NCBI GenBank assembly: GCA_030431775.1
Contig: JAUIHW010000032.1
Coordinates: forward strand, 1-45,477
Direction: 5' to 3'
Length of the DNA: 45,477 nt
DNA from: Gammaproteobacteria bacterium
Lineage (GTDB): Bacteria; Pseudomonadota; Gammaproteobacteria; Pseudomonadales; JAUIET01
The stretch's first letter is position 1; every line of letters begins with the position of its first letter. The notes below the pieces were generated by a model that ran no database searches, had not been told where the DNA came from, and saw only the letters and a program-made list of their open reading frames with translations. Shown here in pieces: positions 35,972 to 45,161 of this stretch. A program made the translations under genes and the position numbers.

Positions 35972-37639
35972 ATGGATGTATTTAATCAATTACTGCTGGC
36001 AATGGACCAGTACCTTGGCGGAGCTTTTTGGTTTCCCTACCTGTTGCTTGGTACCGGTCTGTTTTTCTCGATATACCTGGGCCTGCCACAGCTACGTTAT
36101 TTTGGACGTGCCTGGCGGGTATTGCGAGCGGACAAAGATTCCAGGGACGCTGCTGGTGACACCAGTCACTATCAGGCCTTGACCACGGCGTTGTCTGGCA
36201 CGGTGGGCACTGGCAATATCGGTGGTGTTGCGTTGGCGATTTACCTGGGTGGACCGGCGGCTCTGTTCTGGATGTGGGCGACTGCGTTTTTCGGCATGAC
36301 CACCAAGTTTGTTGAGGTATCACTGGCGCACAAATATCGCGAAAGTACTGCTGATGGCACCATGGCCGGCGGGCCGATGTACTACATGGACAAAGGATTG
36401 AACATGAAGCCAGTTGCGGTTCTGTTTGCATTGGCAACGGTGCTCAGCTCCTTTGGCTCTGGGAGTCTTCCCCAGATTAACAATATCGCCCAGGCGATGA
36501 ACAGCACCTTCGGAATTGATACGGTGGTCACTGGCGCGGTTGCCGCGGTGTGTCTGGCTTTGGTGATTATAGGCGGCATTCGCCGCATAGCTGCGTTTAC
36601 CGCGAGTGTTGTACCGGCCATGGCGGTCTTGTATCTGATCGGTGCTGCCGGGGTTATTCTTGCCAACCTTGACAATATTTTGCCCTCGCTTGGGGCCGTG
36701 TTTCGTGACGCATTTACCGGGTCAGCCGCCAGCGGAGGCTTTCTGGGGGCCACTTTCGCTTACGTTTTCAATCGCGGAGTGAACCGCGGCCTGTACTCGA
36801 ATGAAGCCGGCCAGGGCTCGGCACCCATTGCCCACGCATCAGCGCGTACCAAGGAGCCTGTGTCTGAGGGGCTGGTGTCATTGCTGGAGCCTTTTATTGA
36901 CACCATCGTGATTTGCACCATCACAGGGTTGGTCATTCTGTCCTCGGGGGTCTGGACCGAAAAGTTTGAAAACCGTTTCCAACGGACGGATACCATGGTC
37001 GTTGCCGGAGCGTATTCGGATCAGTCTGAAGCTGATCGACAAGCCCTGTTCCAGTATCTTTCCGGGTTGGAGGGGCATGGCGTTGAGCCGTATTCCGGGG
37101 TTATCACGGTGCAGCAGGGGGTGCCAAGGTCAACCGGCTTTACCGTGTTGCACGCGCGCTCGATTGCTGAGGATATCAGGATATATCAGCCAGCTAATGA
37201 CTCAGGTGAAGGGGCACTTTTTTCCGGACAGCTGCATGTGGTTGACGGTGCCGTGGCCGACACTGATGTGATTCTGGAGGGCCGTTCGCTGATTCACTCA
37301 GCCAGCCTGACCACCGAGGCATTTGCGCGTGGCTACTTCGGCGACTATGGCAAAATTATCGTTGCAATCGGGCTGATGCTGTTCGCTTTCTCCACATCGG
37401 TGTCCTGGTCATATTACGGCGATCGTGCAGTGATCTATCTCGTGGGTGAACGTGGGGTGATGCCCTATCGGATTGTTTTTGTGATTGCATTCTTTTTTGC
37501 CGCCTTCTCTGACACCAGTTTGATTTGGAATATCGCAATGGTTACGGTTGCGCTGATGACCATACCCAATGTGATTGCGCTATTGCTGATGCGCAAGGAA
37601 GTGAAAGCAATGCTGAATGATTACATTGCCAGGCATTAA
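35972..37639 (+). CDS. Alanine/glycine:cation symporter (AGCS family) with large extra loop
   Basis: 555-residue inner-membrane Na+ or H+ symporter for alanine or glycine (AgcS/DagA type). Seen: [18 protein letters not shown], the signature [19 protein letters not shown] (72-90), [35 protein letters not shown] (267-289), and [16 protein letters not shown] late in the protein. Typical members have about 450-480 residues. Here about 115 extra residues (329-443) separate ILSSGVW from [10 protein letters not shown], between two membrane segments; they look soluble and mixed alpha/beta. The frame allows a TTG start eight codons earlier (35948); the ATG at 35972 is preferred on homology, neither has a clear ribosome site. 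Divergent from bioB. Confidence 0.9.
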   Translation: MDVFNQLLLAMDQYLGGAFWFPYLLLGTGLFFSIYLGLPQLRYFGRAWRVLRADKDSRDAAGDTSHYQALTTALSGTVGTGNIGGVALAIYLGGPAALFWMWATAFFGMTTKFVEVSLAHKYRESTADGTMAGGPMYYMDKGLNMKPVAVLFALATVLSSFGSGSLPQINNIAQAMNSTFGIDTVVTGAVAAVCLALVIIGGIRRIAAFTASVVPAMAVLYLIGAAGVILANLDNILPSLGAVFRDAFTGSAASGGFLGATFAYVFNRGVNRGLYSNEAGQGSAPIAHASARTKEPVSEGLVSLLEPFIDTIVICTITGLVILSSGVWTEKFENRFQRTDTMVVAGAYSDQSEADRQALFQYLSGLEGHGVEPYSGVITVQQGVPRSTGFTVLHARSIAEDIRIYQPANDSGEGALFSGQLHVVDGAVADTDVILEGRSLIHSASLTTEAFARGYFGDYGKIIVAIGLMLFAFSTSVSWSYYGDRAVIYLVGERGVMPYRIVFVIAFFFAAFSDTSLIWNIAMVTVALMTIPNVIALLLMRKEVKAMLNDYIARH

Positions 37640-37659
37640 CCACATGGGAGCAGGATTAC

Positions 37660-38298
37660 ATGATGGATTTACGTGATGTTCGTCGAGAATACCGCGGAAC
37701 CCCGCTTGGGCCCGACGATCTGGCCAAAGACCCGATCACCGAGTTTGCTCGCTGGATGACGTTGGCGCGAGAGTATCAGCCTGAGGATGCCACCTGCATG
37801 GTGCTGGCAACCTCCAGCAAAACTGGTCTGCCCGCTGCACGCACGGTATTGCTTAAACATTTTGATGAGAGCGGTTTTTGTTGGTACACCAATCTGGCCA
37901 GCGACAAAGCTCGGGATCTGGCAGAAAATCCGCAGGCGGCGCTGCACTTTTATTGGTATTCGCTGTTTCGTCAGGTCAGGATAACAGGGCGGGTCAAGGA
38001 ATTGTCGCGTGCTGAGGCGCAGGCCTATTTTAAAGAGCGCCCGATTGGATCAAGGATATCCGCGTTGGTCTCCCGCCAAAGCCGCGCCATAGCCAGCCGC
38101 GAGGAGCTGGAATCCGCCGCCAGAGAGGCTGAGCAGCAATACGCGGATAAGGACATTCCCTGTCCACAAGACTGGGGTGGCTACCTGTTGCTGCCCGGCG
38201 TGATTGAGTTCTGGCAGGGCCGCGAAAACCGGCTGCACGACCGCTTTCAATATTCCTTGGTCGACGGCAGCTGGCAAATGCAACGCCTGCAACCATAA
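37660..38298 (+). CDS. pdxH: Pyridoxine/pyridoxamine 5'-phosphate oxidase
   Basis: 212-residue FMN enzyme (EC 1.4.3.5) that makes pyridoxal 5'-phosphate. Seen: MRREY-like DVRREYRGTPL, DPITEFARWM, ATCMVLATSSKTGLPAARTVLLK, GFCWYTNLASDKARDLAENPQAALHFYW, RQVRITGRVKELSRAEAQAYF, RPIGSRISALVSRQS and the C-terminal IEFWQGRENRLHDRFQY. Complete. An AGGA precedes the ATG; a second ATG follows directly. Supplies the cofactor of five enzymes encoded in this window. Confidence 0.97.
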   Translation: MMDLRDVRREYRGTPLGPDDLAKDPITEFARWMTLAREYQPEDATCMVLATSSKTGLPAARTVLLKHFDESGFCWYTNLASDKARDLAENPQAALHFYWYSLFRQVRITGRVKELSRAEAQAYFKERPIGSRISALVSRQSRAIASREELESAAREAEQQYADKDIPCPQDWGGYLLLPGVIEFWQGRENRLHDRFQYSLVDGSWQMQRLQP

Positions 38299-38300
38299 TC

Positions 38301-38330
38301 GCGTGATATTCTCATCGCCTAAAATCACGC
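38301..38330. repeat. Inverted repeat GCGTGAT/ATCACGC after pdxH
   Basis: Seven-base arms at 38301-38307 and 38324-38330 with a 16-base loop, just after the pdxH stop and before the SDR gene. CTTTAGTTT follows, so it may be a weak terminator, or an operator of the SDR-LLM pair. Confidence 0.35.
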
Positions 38331-38373
38331 CTTTAGTTTGTGGACAATCGCAATTCATCATGTAGGGGGAACT

Positions 38374-39135
38374 ATGGCAACAACCGGGCAATTCAGTGGT
38401 CAGGTGGCTTTGTTAACGGGGGCTGCTTCCGGTATTGGAAGGGCAACGGCGCTGCGCCTGGCAGAACAGGGCGCCGCCGTGGCATTGGCTGATATAGACG
38501 CGGACGGACTGCAACAAACCGTTGATGCCATTAGCAAAATTAACGGCACCGCTTACAGTTTGTCATTCAATGCGATGGCAGAGACAGATTGTGCGCGCAT
38601 TGTGCAGGACACGGTTGAGCATTACGGGCAGCTCAATATTCTCGGCAATATTGCCGGCATCGCGGGCTTTTATCATCTCGCTGAACTGACTGGCGATGTC
38701 TGGAATCGTTTTCTGCAAATTAACCTGACCGCGCCCATGATTCTATGTCGAGAAGCGATGCCGCACTTATTGAAAACTGAAGGCTGTATTGTAAACATTT
38801 CATCAACGGCTGGCGTTGGCGGGCAAGCCTACAATACCGCCTATGTGGCCAGCAAACATGGCTTGCTGGGCCTGACCCGAAGTTTGGCCTTAGAGTTTGC
38901 CAAGCAAAAAGTGCGAATCAATGCAATTTGTCCGGGCGGAGTGGCTACTCCTTTGAATGATAAGCTGCGCTGGGCTGATAATATGGATGAGTCCCTGGTC
39001 AAGCGCCTTTTTCCGCTGATGGACAAGTCCGCGTCGGCTGAAGAGATTGCCGGGGTCTTTGCTTTTCTATGCTCCACCGAAGCGTCTTTTGTCACCGGGG
39101 CTGATTGGGTAATTGATGGCGGCCAAACACTGTAG
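38374..39135 (+). CDS. Short-chain dehydrogenase/reductase (classical SDR)
   Basis: 253-residue NAD(P)-dependent oxidoreductase with Rossmann fold. Seen: cofactor motif TGAASGIGRA (15-24), NIAGIAG (about 91), catalytic Ser in NISSTAGVGG, Tyr-x3-Lys in YVASK, PGGVATPL and a C-terminal VTGADWVIDGGQTL. Asp after the second strand (ALADIDAD) suggests NAD rather than NADP. The frame starts earlier (38338), but the ATG at 38374 has GGGGGA upstream and gives the usual N-terminus. Eleven bases before the LLM gene, so a two-gene unit. Substrate unknown. Confidence 0.9.
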   Translation: MATTGQFSGQVALLTGAASGIGRATALRLAEQGAAVALADIDADGLQQTVDAISKINGTAYSLSFNAMAETDCARIVQDTVEHYGQLNILGNIAGIAGFYHLAELTGDVWNRFLQINLTAPMILCREAMPHLLKTEGCIVNISSTAGVGGQAYNTAYVASKHGLLGLTRSLALEFAKQKVRINAICPGGVATPLNDKLRWADNMDESLVKRLFPLMDKSASAEEIAGVFAFLCSTEASFVTGADWVIDGGQTL

Positions 39136-39146
39136 GAGTTGGTTTT

Positions 39147-40148
39147 ATGACACATCGAAAGCGTATCGCTTTATCCTTGCCGGCGCCCTCGGGTTCTGTG
39201 CAGGACACTATTGAGCTGGCGCAACAGGCTGAGGCTGCGGGCTATGACGATCTCTGGCTGGCCGACGCCGGCGGCCTGGATGCTCTGACGCTGGTGCCAA
39301 TTCTGTTGGAGCACACCTCCCGGGTGCGGGTAGGTATTGCAGTGGTGCCGATTTATACTCGCACCCCCGCGGTGCTGGCCAGCACATTTGCAGTGATTGC
39401 CCAAGCGTATCCTGGTCGCTTTATCCCGGGGCTCGGAACATCAAGCCACGCCATTATTGAGCGTTGGCATGGTCTGAACTTCGAGAAGCCTCTTACTCGA
39501 ACCAAAGAGACCGTAGCGCTTTTACGCAGCATGCTGGCGGGTGAGAAAACCCGTTTCTCCGGTGACACTTTGACTAGCAATGGCTATGTCCAGGCGCCGA
39601 CCGAACCGGCGCTGCCCATTTATCTGGCGGGTTTGCGGCCCAAAATGGTTGAAACAGCGGCCGAGATTGGCGATGGCGTGATCTTGAACCTGTTTCCTCG
39701 CAGTGCATTGCCGAAGATCATGGCGCACGTCGCTACCGGTGCCGAGCGGGCGGGCAAAACCGCCCAACAAATTGAGGTTGTCTGCCGGCAGATGGTCGCT
39801 GTGACCGATGACAAAGCACAAGCGCGGCAGGCGTTCAGGGCATCGTTTGTTTCCTACTACGCAACGCCGGTTTACAACAAGTTCCTCGACTGGTGTGGTT
39901 TTCCTGATGCTGCACGGGAAATCAGAGAAGGCTGGGCGGCCAAAGATCGAGAACGCACGGCGGCAGCTTTACCAGATGATTTAATTGATGAAATCGCAGT
40001 TATCGGTGATGCCCCGGAGTGCCAGCAGATCATCAGGGAATGTGCGGACGGCGGTATTCATACCAATATTATTGCCTGTATGTATCCAAGCCCTGACATT
40101 CTGTCCGCAACTACCGGTGCTTTCCAGGCAGGGCAGTTTGACTGGTAG
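39147..40148 (+). CDS. LLM class flavin-dependent oxidoreductase
   Basis: 333-residue luciferase-like TIM barrel that uses FMN or F420. Seen: AEAAGYDDLWLADAGGLDALTL (28-49), VRVGIAVVPIYTRTPAVLA, GRFIPGLGTSS, LPIYLAGLRPKMVETAAEIGDGVILN. The GLGTSS and YLAGLRPKM patterns are common in the F420-type branch, but cofactor choice cannot be read with certainty. ATG with TAGGAG eight bases ahead, 11 bases after the SDR stop. Probably acts with the SDR on the same unknown compound. Confidence 0.88.
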   Translation: MTHRKRIALSLPAPSGSVQDTIELAQQAEAAGYDDLWLADAGGLDALTLVPILLEHTSRVRVGIAVVPIYTRTPAVLASTFAVIAQAYPGRFIPGLGTSSHAIIERWHGLNFEKPLTRTKETVALLRSMLAGEKTRFSGDTLTSNGYVQAPTEPALPIYLAGLRPKMVETAAEIGDGVILNLFPRSALPKIMAHVATGAERAGKTAQQIEVVCRQMVAVTDDKAQARQAFRASFVSYYATPVYNKFLDWCGFPDAAREIREGWAAKDRERTAAALPDDLIDEIAVIGDAPECQQIIRECADGGIHTNIIACMYPSPDILSATTGAFQAGQFDW

Positions 40149-40328
40149 TCAAGCCACGATGTTGTTCGCCGCTTATTGATTGTTCAGATGTGAAGAATCG
40201 ATCATGCGATAATTTGATTTAGCTTATAAAAGTAAGCATCTGGCAGCAAAGGCATTTTACATTTAAGGGCAAATTGACGCCGTAAAAATCGGTATTAATC
40301 CGCATTTTTGCTGTGTATTCTTCACGGC

Positions 40329-40342
40329 TTGCCGGCCGGCAA
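40329..40342. promoter_or_regulatory. Perfect 14-base palindrome upstream of mltD
   Basis: TTGCCGGCCGGCAA is its own reverse complement, 40 bases before the mltD-like start. The flanks (GGCTT ... CCGG ... AAGC, about 40326-40364) could also fold as a longer hairpin in the leader. The remaining 40149-40328 is AT-rich with no gene seen. Confidence 0.4.
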
Positions 40343-40382
40343 CTCCCAGCCGGTGATCTTAAGCAACCTGTAGATTCTGGCC

Positions 40383-42470
40383 GTGAAACCAATTGATGCG
40401 CCGCTGGCGCTCTTATGTCAAGCACTGTTACAGCGAATTCGCTGGGCAAGCCTGATGGGTCTGTGGCTCAGCCTGTGTGCCTGGCCCTTGTTGGCCGATC
40501 CATTTGCCAGACCACCGCATGTAGAAAAAGCCGTGCAGTTCTGGCGCCAGGTATATGCCGAAATTGATACGCAAAGCGGTTTGATACACGACAATCGTAA
40601 CCCTGAAATTGTTTATGAATTGCTGTTATTGGACCGCGGTGACACGCCCAGAATACAACAACGCGACATCGACCGAAGGCTGCGGGACTATCGCCGTTTG
40701 CTCACAGACATGGCGCAGCGTTCGCCAGCTCATTACACAGAGGAGCAGCGTCGAATACAGGCACTGTGGGGGGCAAATGTCGATCCAGAGGAGCTAACAC
40801 GAGCGGCCAAACAGGTGCGCTTCCAGCGCGGTCAGGCCGACCGTTTCAGAGAAGGCCTTGAGCGGCAACGGAAGTATCATGCTCTGGTTACCGGAGTGCT
40901 CAAAGAGCACGGCCTTCCCGCACAATTGGCGGCCATTCCACATGTAGAGTCATCCTACAACCCGAACGTGACCTCACATGCGGGCGCAGCTGGCTTGTGG
41001 CAGCTGATGCCGGCGACCGGGCGGCGCTTCCTCGAAGTGTCTTCGCAGCGCGACGAGCGGCTTGATGTTCGCAAAGCCACCCAGGCAGCCGCACGATTAC
41101 TGAAGCACAATTATGCCGTGTTACAGAATTGGCCTCTGGCCATCACAGCCTATAATCGTGGCCTTGCTGGTGTACGTCGCGCGGTTCGGGAAAGCGGCAG
41201 CGATGACATAGGGGTGATTACGCGCGACTATGAAGGGCGAGCATTTGGCTTTGCATCGAGAAATTTCTATGCTGCTGTGTTGGCCGCCAGTGATGTGTCT
41301 TCAGGCGGGCAGGCGGGCAAATTGCAGCCCGGTGACTTCACAACGGTAAGGCTGGAGCAATTTTTATCGGCGGCCGCAATTCGCGATGAGTTCCAGCTGG
41401 AAATGTATGAATTACAGCGGCTTAATCCAGAGCTTGAGGTTCGATACTGGAACGGGGAGAAGCTTCTGCCGGCCGCCCGTAACCTTCGCCTTCCCTTGAA
41501 AGTGGGCAATGGAGCGTTGGCAGCACTCAGGAGCCTGGAAGCACTGGAGGGGCAGGCAGAGCAATTAACCGACCGTTATTATCGGATTCAGAAGGGTGAC
41601 AAGCTGGCGCTGCTGGCCAACAAGCTGGATACCCAGCTGCAGGATCTGATGGACATTAACCGGGTTCGCTCTTCGCACCGAATTATGGCGGGCAACATTC
41701 TTCGCTTGCCGGCTGCTATGGTCGCCGGCCTGCCAGCCAACGCACAAGTGAGTCGGCAATATGCCAATCTTAATCCGCAGGAGTCTGCCCCGGCTCAGCA
41801 AGTTGAGAACGACTTTGCTCTCGTGTATGGAGTGCTGCGTGATAATGGTGCGGAGCGGGACTTGCACCGCTATGCATTTGAAGCCATGGGGCTGGCTAGT
41901 CCATCGCCCTGGGACCTTCGGGTGGCCGCATCCATTGACAGCCTGCTCGCGGTACCGCAAGCTCTGCGTGCGCCCGACCATCGCGATAATCAACTGCTGG
42001 CTTATAACGAGTTTGATCATGCACAGTTGAATGCTGACCCGGCTGACTACCTGGTTGCAGATGATCATAGTATTGAAATTCAAGCAGGTGAAACACTTGG
42101 CCATTACGCCCATTGGTTGGGAGTGAGTTCAGGCCACCTCAGAAAACTGAATGGCCTCGCCTACCGTAAGTCAGTTGTCATTGGCAAACGCTTTAAGCTT
42201 GATTTTTCCGAGGTTGGCAGAGAGCAATTCGAAACAGCACGGCGCGAGTATCATCAGGCCATGCAGGCTGGCTACTTTGCCCGTCATCGCATTGCGGGTG
42301 TCCACACACACGCGCTGAGCACAGGAGACAACCTGTGGGAGTTGGCGACGTCTGAATACTCGATTCCGATCTGGCTTTTACGCCAGTACAACCCGGACCT
42401 GGATTTCAGTTCAGTTCTGCCGCTTAAATATGAGCTGAATATACCGCTGGTTGAGCAAAAAAACACGTAA
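40383..42470 (+). CDS. mltD: Membrane-bound lytic murein transglycosylase D-like, with LysM domains
   Basis: 695-residue periplasmic or membrane-attached enzyme that cuts peptidoglycan glycan strands to 1,6-anhydro ends. Signal peptide near residues 17-38 (RIRWASLMGLWLSLCAWPLLA), without a lipobox Cys. A helical region follows, then the Slt family 1 catalytic domain (about 165-310) with catalytic Glu189 in HVESSYNP, AGAAGLWQLMPATGRRF and ITAYNRG. Three LysM-like peptidoglycan-binding repeats follow at about 397-442, 557-607 and 640-690. E. coli MltD is 452 residues with two LysM, so this is a longer relative with about 110 residues between its first two. Starts with GTG; a later ATG (40455) would shorten the signal n-region. 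Confidence 0.9.
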   Translation: MKPIDAPLALLCQALLQRIRWASLMGLWLSLCAWPLLADPFARPPHVEKAVQFWRQVYAEIDTQSGLIHDNRNPEIVYELLLLDRGDTPRIQQRDIDRRLRDYRRLLTDMAQRSPAHYTEEQRRIQALWGANVDPEELTRAAKQVRFQRGQADRFREGLERQRKYHALVTGVLKEHGLPAQLAAIPHVESSYNPNVTSHAGAAGLWQLMPATGRRFLEVSSQRDERLDVRKATQAAARLLKHNYAVLQNWPLAITAYNRGLAGVRRAVRESGSDDIGVITRDYEGRAFGFASRNFYAAVLAASDVSSGGQAGKLQPGDFTTVRLEQFLSAAAIRDEFQLEMYELQRLNPELEVRYWNGEKLLPAARNLRLPLKVGNGALAALRSLEALEGQAEQLTDRYYRIQKGDKLALLANKLDTQLQDLMDINRVRSSHRIMAGNILRLPAAMVAGLPANAQVSRQYANLNPQESAPAQQVENDFALVYGVLRDNGAERDLHRYAFEAMGLASPSPWDLRVAASIDSLLAVPQALRAPDHRDNQLLAYNEFDHAQLNADPADYLVADDHSIEIQAGETLGHYAHWLGVSSGHLRKLNGLAYRKSVVIGKRFKLDFSEVGREQFETARREYHQAMQAGYFARHRIAGVHTHALSTGDNLWELATSEYSIPIWLLRQYNPDLDFSSVLPLKYELNIPLVEQKNT

Positions 42471-42478
42471 GCGGCCAG

Positions 42479-43690
42479 TCAACTGGCGCGACGAGCAAGC
42501 AATGCCAAAATGATGGACATAGCGCAGTAGCCTGCACCGATCCAGCCCAATTGTTCAAAAGACACGCCTGCATCAAGCGCCCACCCCATGGCGACCGGCG
42601 ACAGCGCCGAGAAAAGTACTGCGGTCGCTGACGTGGCTGATTTTATTGAGCCTAAGTAACGCGTGCCATAAAGCTCGGCATAAAGAGGACTGCTTGCTGA
42701 GGCAACGCTACCTGCCGTCAGTGCCATCAGGCATAAAAACAAGCCGGCAGACCAAGCTGCATGCATTGTTGCCAGACTGATACAGGCGATGCCAATCGGT
42801 AGTGGTAGCCAGGCGATCAACCGCATCGCGCCAATGCGATCAACCAGACGCCCGCCTGCCAGGGCTGCAAACATTGAGGTAATTGCATACGCTGCGAACC
42901 AGAAGCTCCAATCATGCAGGGACCAGGACTTGGACTCCACGAGATGCACGGAGTGAAAAATAAAACCGGTGAATAACAAGGCCGCACTGCAAACCGCAGG
43001 TAATAAAAGGTAAAACCGGTGGTCTCGCAGCACTTCGTGACGTTGCCAGTGCCGACGCGAATCGTCTACTGAAGTTTCCATCGCCTGCACCGAAGCTTCA
43101 TATTGACGGTGCCGAACGGCGTGCCGTGCCAGCAGACGGTGTAACAGGGGAATCATCACAACTAGAGAGAAGCCTGCGCACATCAAGAGCAATTCTCTCC
43201 AGTCCAGCAGCACCAGCGCTGCAACAATCAGCGCGGGCAATAATGCCTCTCCAAAGCGGTAGCCCATGCTGCTCAAGGCATTGGCGGTACCCGGGCTAGA
43301 CCTTATATAACGAACCATTGTGGTGGAGGCCGTCATCATCATCAGGCTCTGGCCGAATTGGCGCAGCAACAGCAGTGCGAGCAGCAGTGACCAGGTGCCC
43401 TGGCTGAAAGCGAGGCAGACACATGCTGTTGCCACGCCGGCAACGACCAGGAGAGCGAAACGGCGAAGTGGCACGCGATCGAGAAAGGTACCGCTCCACA
43501 CAATAATGACGGCACTCAGCAAGGTTGCTGCGGAATACAGGAAGCCAAAATCGCCGTGGCTAAGACCCATGTCCGAGCGCAATTCTCCACTGAACAATGC
43601 AATGAAATAAGTTTGTCCCGGGGCTGACCAGAAAGTCATTAGAAAGCCGAACAACAATAACCGCCACTCGCGCTGAATGAGTTGCTTCAT
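42479..43690 (-). CDS. MFS transporter
   Basis: 403-residue inner-membrane permease with 12 predicted segments in two halves split by a charged loop (about 190-220). Seen: the GxFLDRVPLRR motif A after segment 2 and a related GGRLVDRIGAMR after segment 8. FWSAPGQTYFIALFSGELR near the start is seen in MFS proteins of marine gammaproteobacteria with unknown substrates. ATG with AAGGA upstream. Convergent with mltD (8-base gap) and 60 bases downstream of the 98-residue gene on the same strand. Confidence 0.9.
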   Translation of the reverse strand: MKQLIQREWRLLLFGFLMTFWSAPGQTYFIALFSGELRSDMGLSHGDFGFLYSAATLLSAVIIVWSGTFLDRVPLRRFALLVVAGVATACVCLAFSQGTWSLLLALLLLRQFGQSLMMMTASTTMVRYIRSSPGTANALSSMGYRFGEALLPALIVAALVLLDWRELLLMCAGFSLVVMIPLLHRLLARHAVRHRQYEASVQAMETSVDDSRRHWQRHEVLRDHRFYLLLPAVCSAALLFTGFIFHSVHLVESKSWSLHDWSFWFAAYAITSMFAALAGGRLVDRIGAMRLIAWLPLPIGIACISLATMHAAWSAGLFLCLMALTAGSVASASSPLYAELYGTRYLGSIKSATSATAVLFSALSPVAMGWALDAGVSFEQLGWIGAGYCAMSIILALLARRAS

Positions 43691-43750
43691 CGGGTTCCTT
43701 GCATTGCCCGCAGCGCAGCCGGCGCAGGGGCGGGTGTGAATATAGGGCGT

Positions 43751-44047
43751 TTAGAGACCGTCCAGCATCAGATTGTGGCTGAAGCTGACCAAGTCACATA
43801 CACGCACAATGTGCTGTGGGCGCTCCTGAAAGGTCTGTTCCAGGAACTGGTCAGCTTCTTCCCAACTGGCAGTGTAAAAAGGGTGGCCACGCAAAGCAAT
43901 CGGCGTAAGGTAGCCATCTTGTCGTTTCAGTATTTGTACCTGGATAAGACCGTCACGAAGCTGCATGGCAAGGGCGTATACATCATCGCAGCCAATGCCG
44001 TGGATTGCACTGACTACGCCATCAATGTCTTCGTCTGTAAAATGCAT
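43751..44047 (-). CDS. Conserved-looking small protein of unknown function
   Basis: 98 residues, not recognised. No signal peptide; acidic (ends FSHNLMLDGL); GIGCDDVYALAMQLRDGLIQVQILKRQDGYLTPIALRG suggests alternating strands and helices, and ASWEEADQFLEQTFQERP a helix. ATG start with AGGG about ten bases ahead. Codon use is ordinary and no other frame competes, so it is probably real. It may be co-transcribed with the MFS gene. Confidence 0.6.
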   Translation of the reverse strand: MHFTDEDIDGVVSAIHGIGCDDVYALAMQLRDGLIQVQILKRQDGYLTPIALRGHPFYTASWEEADQFLEQTFQERPQHIVRVCDLVSFSHNLMLDGL

Positions 44048-44289
44048 TGCAAGACCCTATGCGGTTGGTTGAGCCAAGCGGTTCTTAACGATAGACGCCT
44101 CTGGAGCATGGACACAAGCTGTCATCTGTTGGACCGATAAAGGTACCAACTGTTTCATTATTATTGTTAGGTAAGCGTACACTAATTAATGCTTGCGCTA
44201 TATTATCATTATCCAAGATCTCGGCCAAAAAAACAGCAATTAGTTTGCAAATTGTGCGCAGGCTTTGTGTGCTTGTGATTGGTAGCACT

Positions 44290-45027
44290 TTATTTCCGTC
44301 GAACAAGCGGAGCAAACAGGCCGTATTGCCAAAGGCGCATGGCCAAAACCACGGTTACTCCGGGTCGCTCGGCCAGTGGGAGCTGCGCATCATCATCGTT
44401 CAGGTCATCAAACTCGCGGACCAGTCTTTCCAGCTTGCGTTGAAACTCGGCGTTTGCTCGGGGCGATAACATACCGTTGAGGACGATGAGCTGCTCGCCC
44501 TCCTGATTGAAACGCGTCGCGAAATACTCGCGACCGATGTTCTCCTGAAAGAAACGTTGAATGGGTCCGTTGTTCCGCCAGGCGAAATTGGCGGCTATGA
44601 GCAGTTTGATGCGGTTTCGTGGCAACAGTTCTATGATTTTGAGGCGATCTAATAAGGCCAGTTTCCGGATGCAGTCAGTTTCCGCAATCGTGTAAACCTT
44701 GCAGATGTCCTCCAGCGTCCAGCGGTTGAGGACACAAATCGTGACCAGTAACAGCTCAATATCGCTGGCTATCTGCTGTTCTTGCTCCTCGGTCAGCTGC
44801 TGGAGCAGTGGCTGTCGTTCCTGCATGAATTGAACGAGATCACTGATTTCCAAAGACATCAATTGGCAGACTTTTTCGAGACGAGCGAGGCTGAGATTCT
44901 GGCCAGAAAGAAGTCGTTTGACGCTTGCTTCAGACAAGTCGAGTGCAGAGGCGACATCGGCGTACTTTAACCCATGAGCTTTCAGGTTGCTTTTGAGCGC
45001 GTGGATGATGGAATTGACCTGCGGCAC
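44290..45027 (-). CDS. XRE family regulator with uncharacterised C-terminal domain
   Basis: 245-residue protein. An XRE helix-turn-helix at about 7-62 (LKSNLKAHGLKYADVASALDLSEASVKRLLSGQNLSLARL) is followed by a long helical domain of unknown type (about 75-240), with FFQENIGREYFATRF in the middle. Starts with GTG, AAGGA about ten bases upstream. An inverted repeat lies 18 bases before its start, so it is probably self-regulated. It faces a divergent small gene. The 240 bases after it are AT-rich and gene-free. Confidence 0.82.
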   Translation of the reverse strand: MPQVNSIIHALKSNLKAHGLKYADVASALDLSEASVKRLLSGQNLSLARLEKVCQLMSLEISDLVQFMQERQPLLQQLTEEQEQQIASDIELLLVTICVLNRWTLEDICKVYTIAETDCIRKLALLDRLKIIELLPRNRIKLLIAANFAWRNNGPIQRFFQENIGREYFATRFNQEGEQLIVLNGMLSPRANAEFQRKLERLVREFDDLNDDDAQLPLAERPGVTVVLAMRLWQYGLFAPLVRRK

Positions 45028-45045
45028 GTGCTTCTTTTTCCTTAA

Positions 45046-45062
45046 GTATCAATATTCGATAC
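45046..45062. promoter_or_regulatory. Inverted repeat GTATC-N7-GATAC upstream of xre
   Basis: GTATCAATATTCGATAC has perfect five-base arms and lies 18 bases upstream of the XRE start codon, in the gap shared with the divergent 95-residue gene. Likely operator for the XRE protein. Confidence 0.5.
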
Positions 45063-45161
45063 ATTATAGATAGAGATATGCAACTTCAGGCATATTGGTT
45101 TTAAATATAGCTACCATTGTGGATACTGCGATCATTAAATAAGCAAAACAAGGCGGGTCGC

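Noticed and set aside
40149-40382. Possible c-di-GMP (GEMM) riboswitch before mltD
   Set aside because: Contains GGGCAAA and GACGC-like pieces, but the order and pairing do not fit the GEMM consensus.
44202-44213. Fur-like sequence GATAATGATAAT on the minus strand
   Set aside because: Only two of three Fur hexamers match, it is in an AT-rich stretch, and no iron gene follows.
44085-44315. 76-codon minus-strand frame after the XRE gene
   Set aside because: Overlaps the XRE 3' end, weak start, low-complexity Asn run; not convincing.
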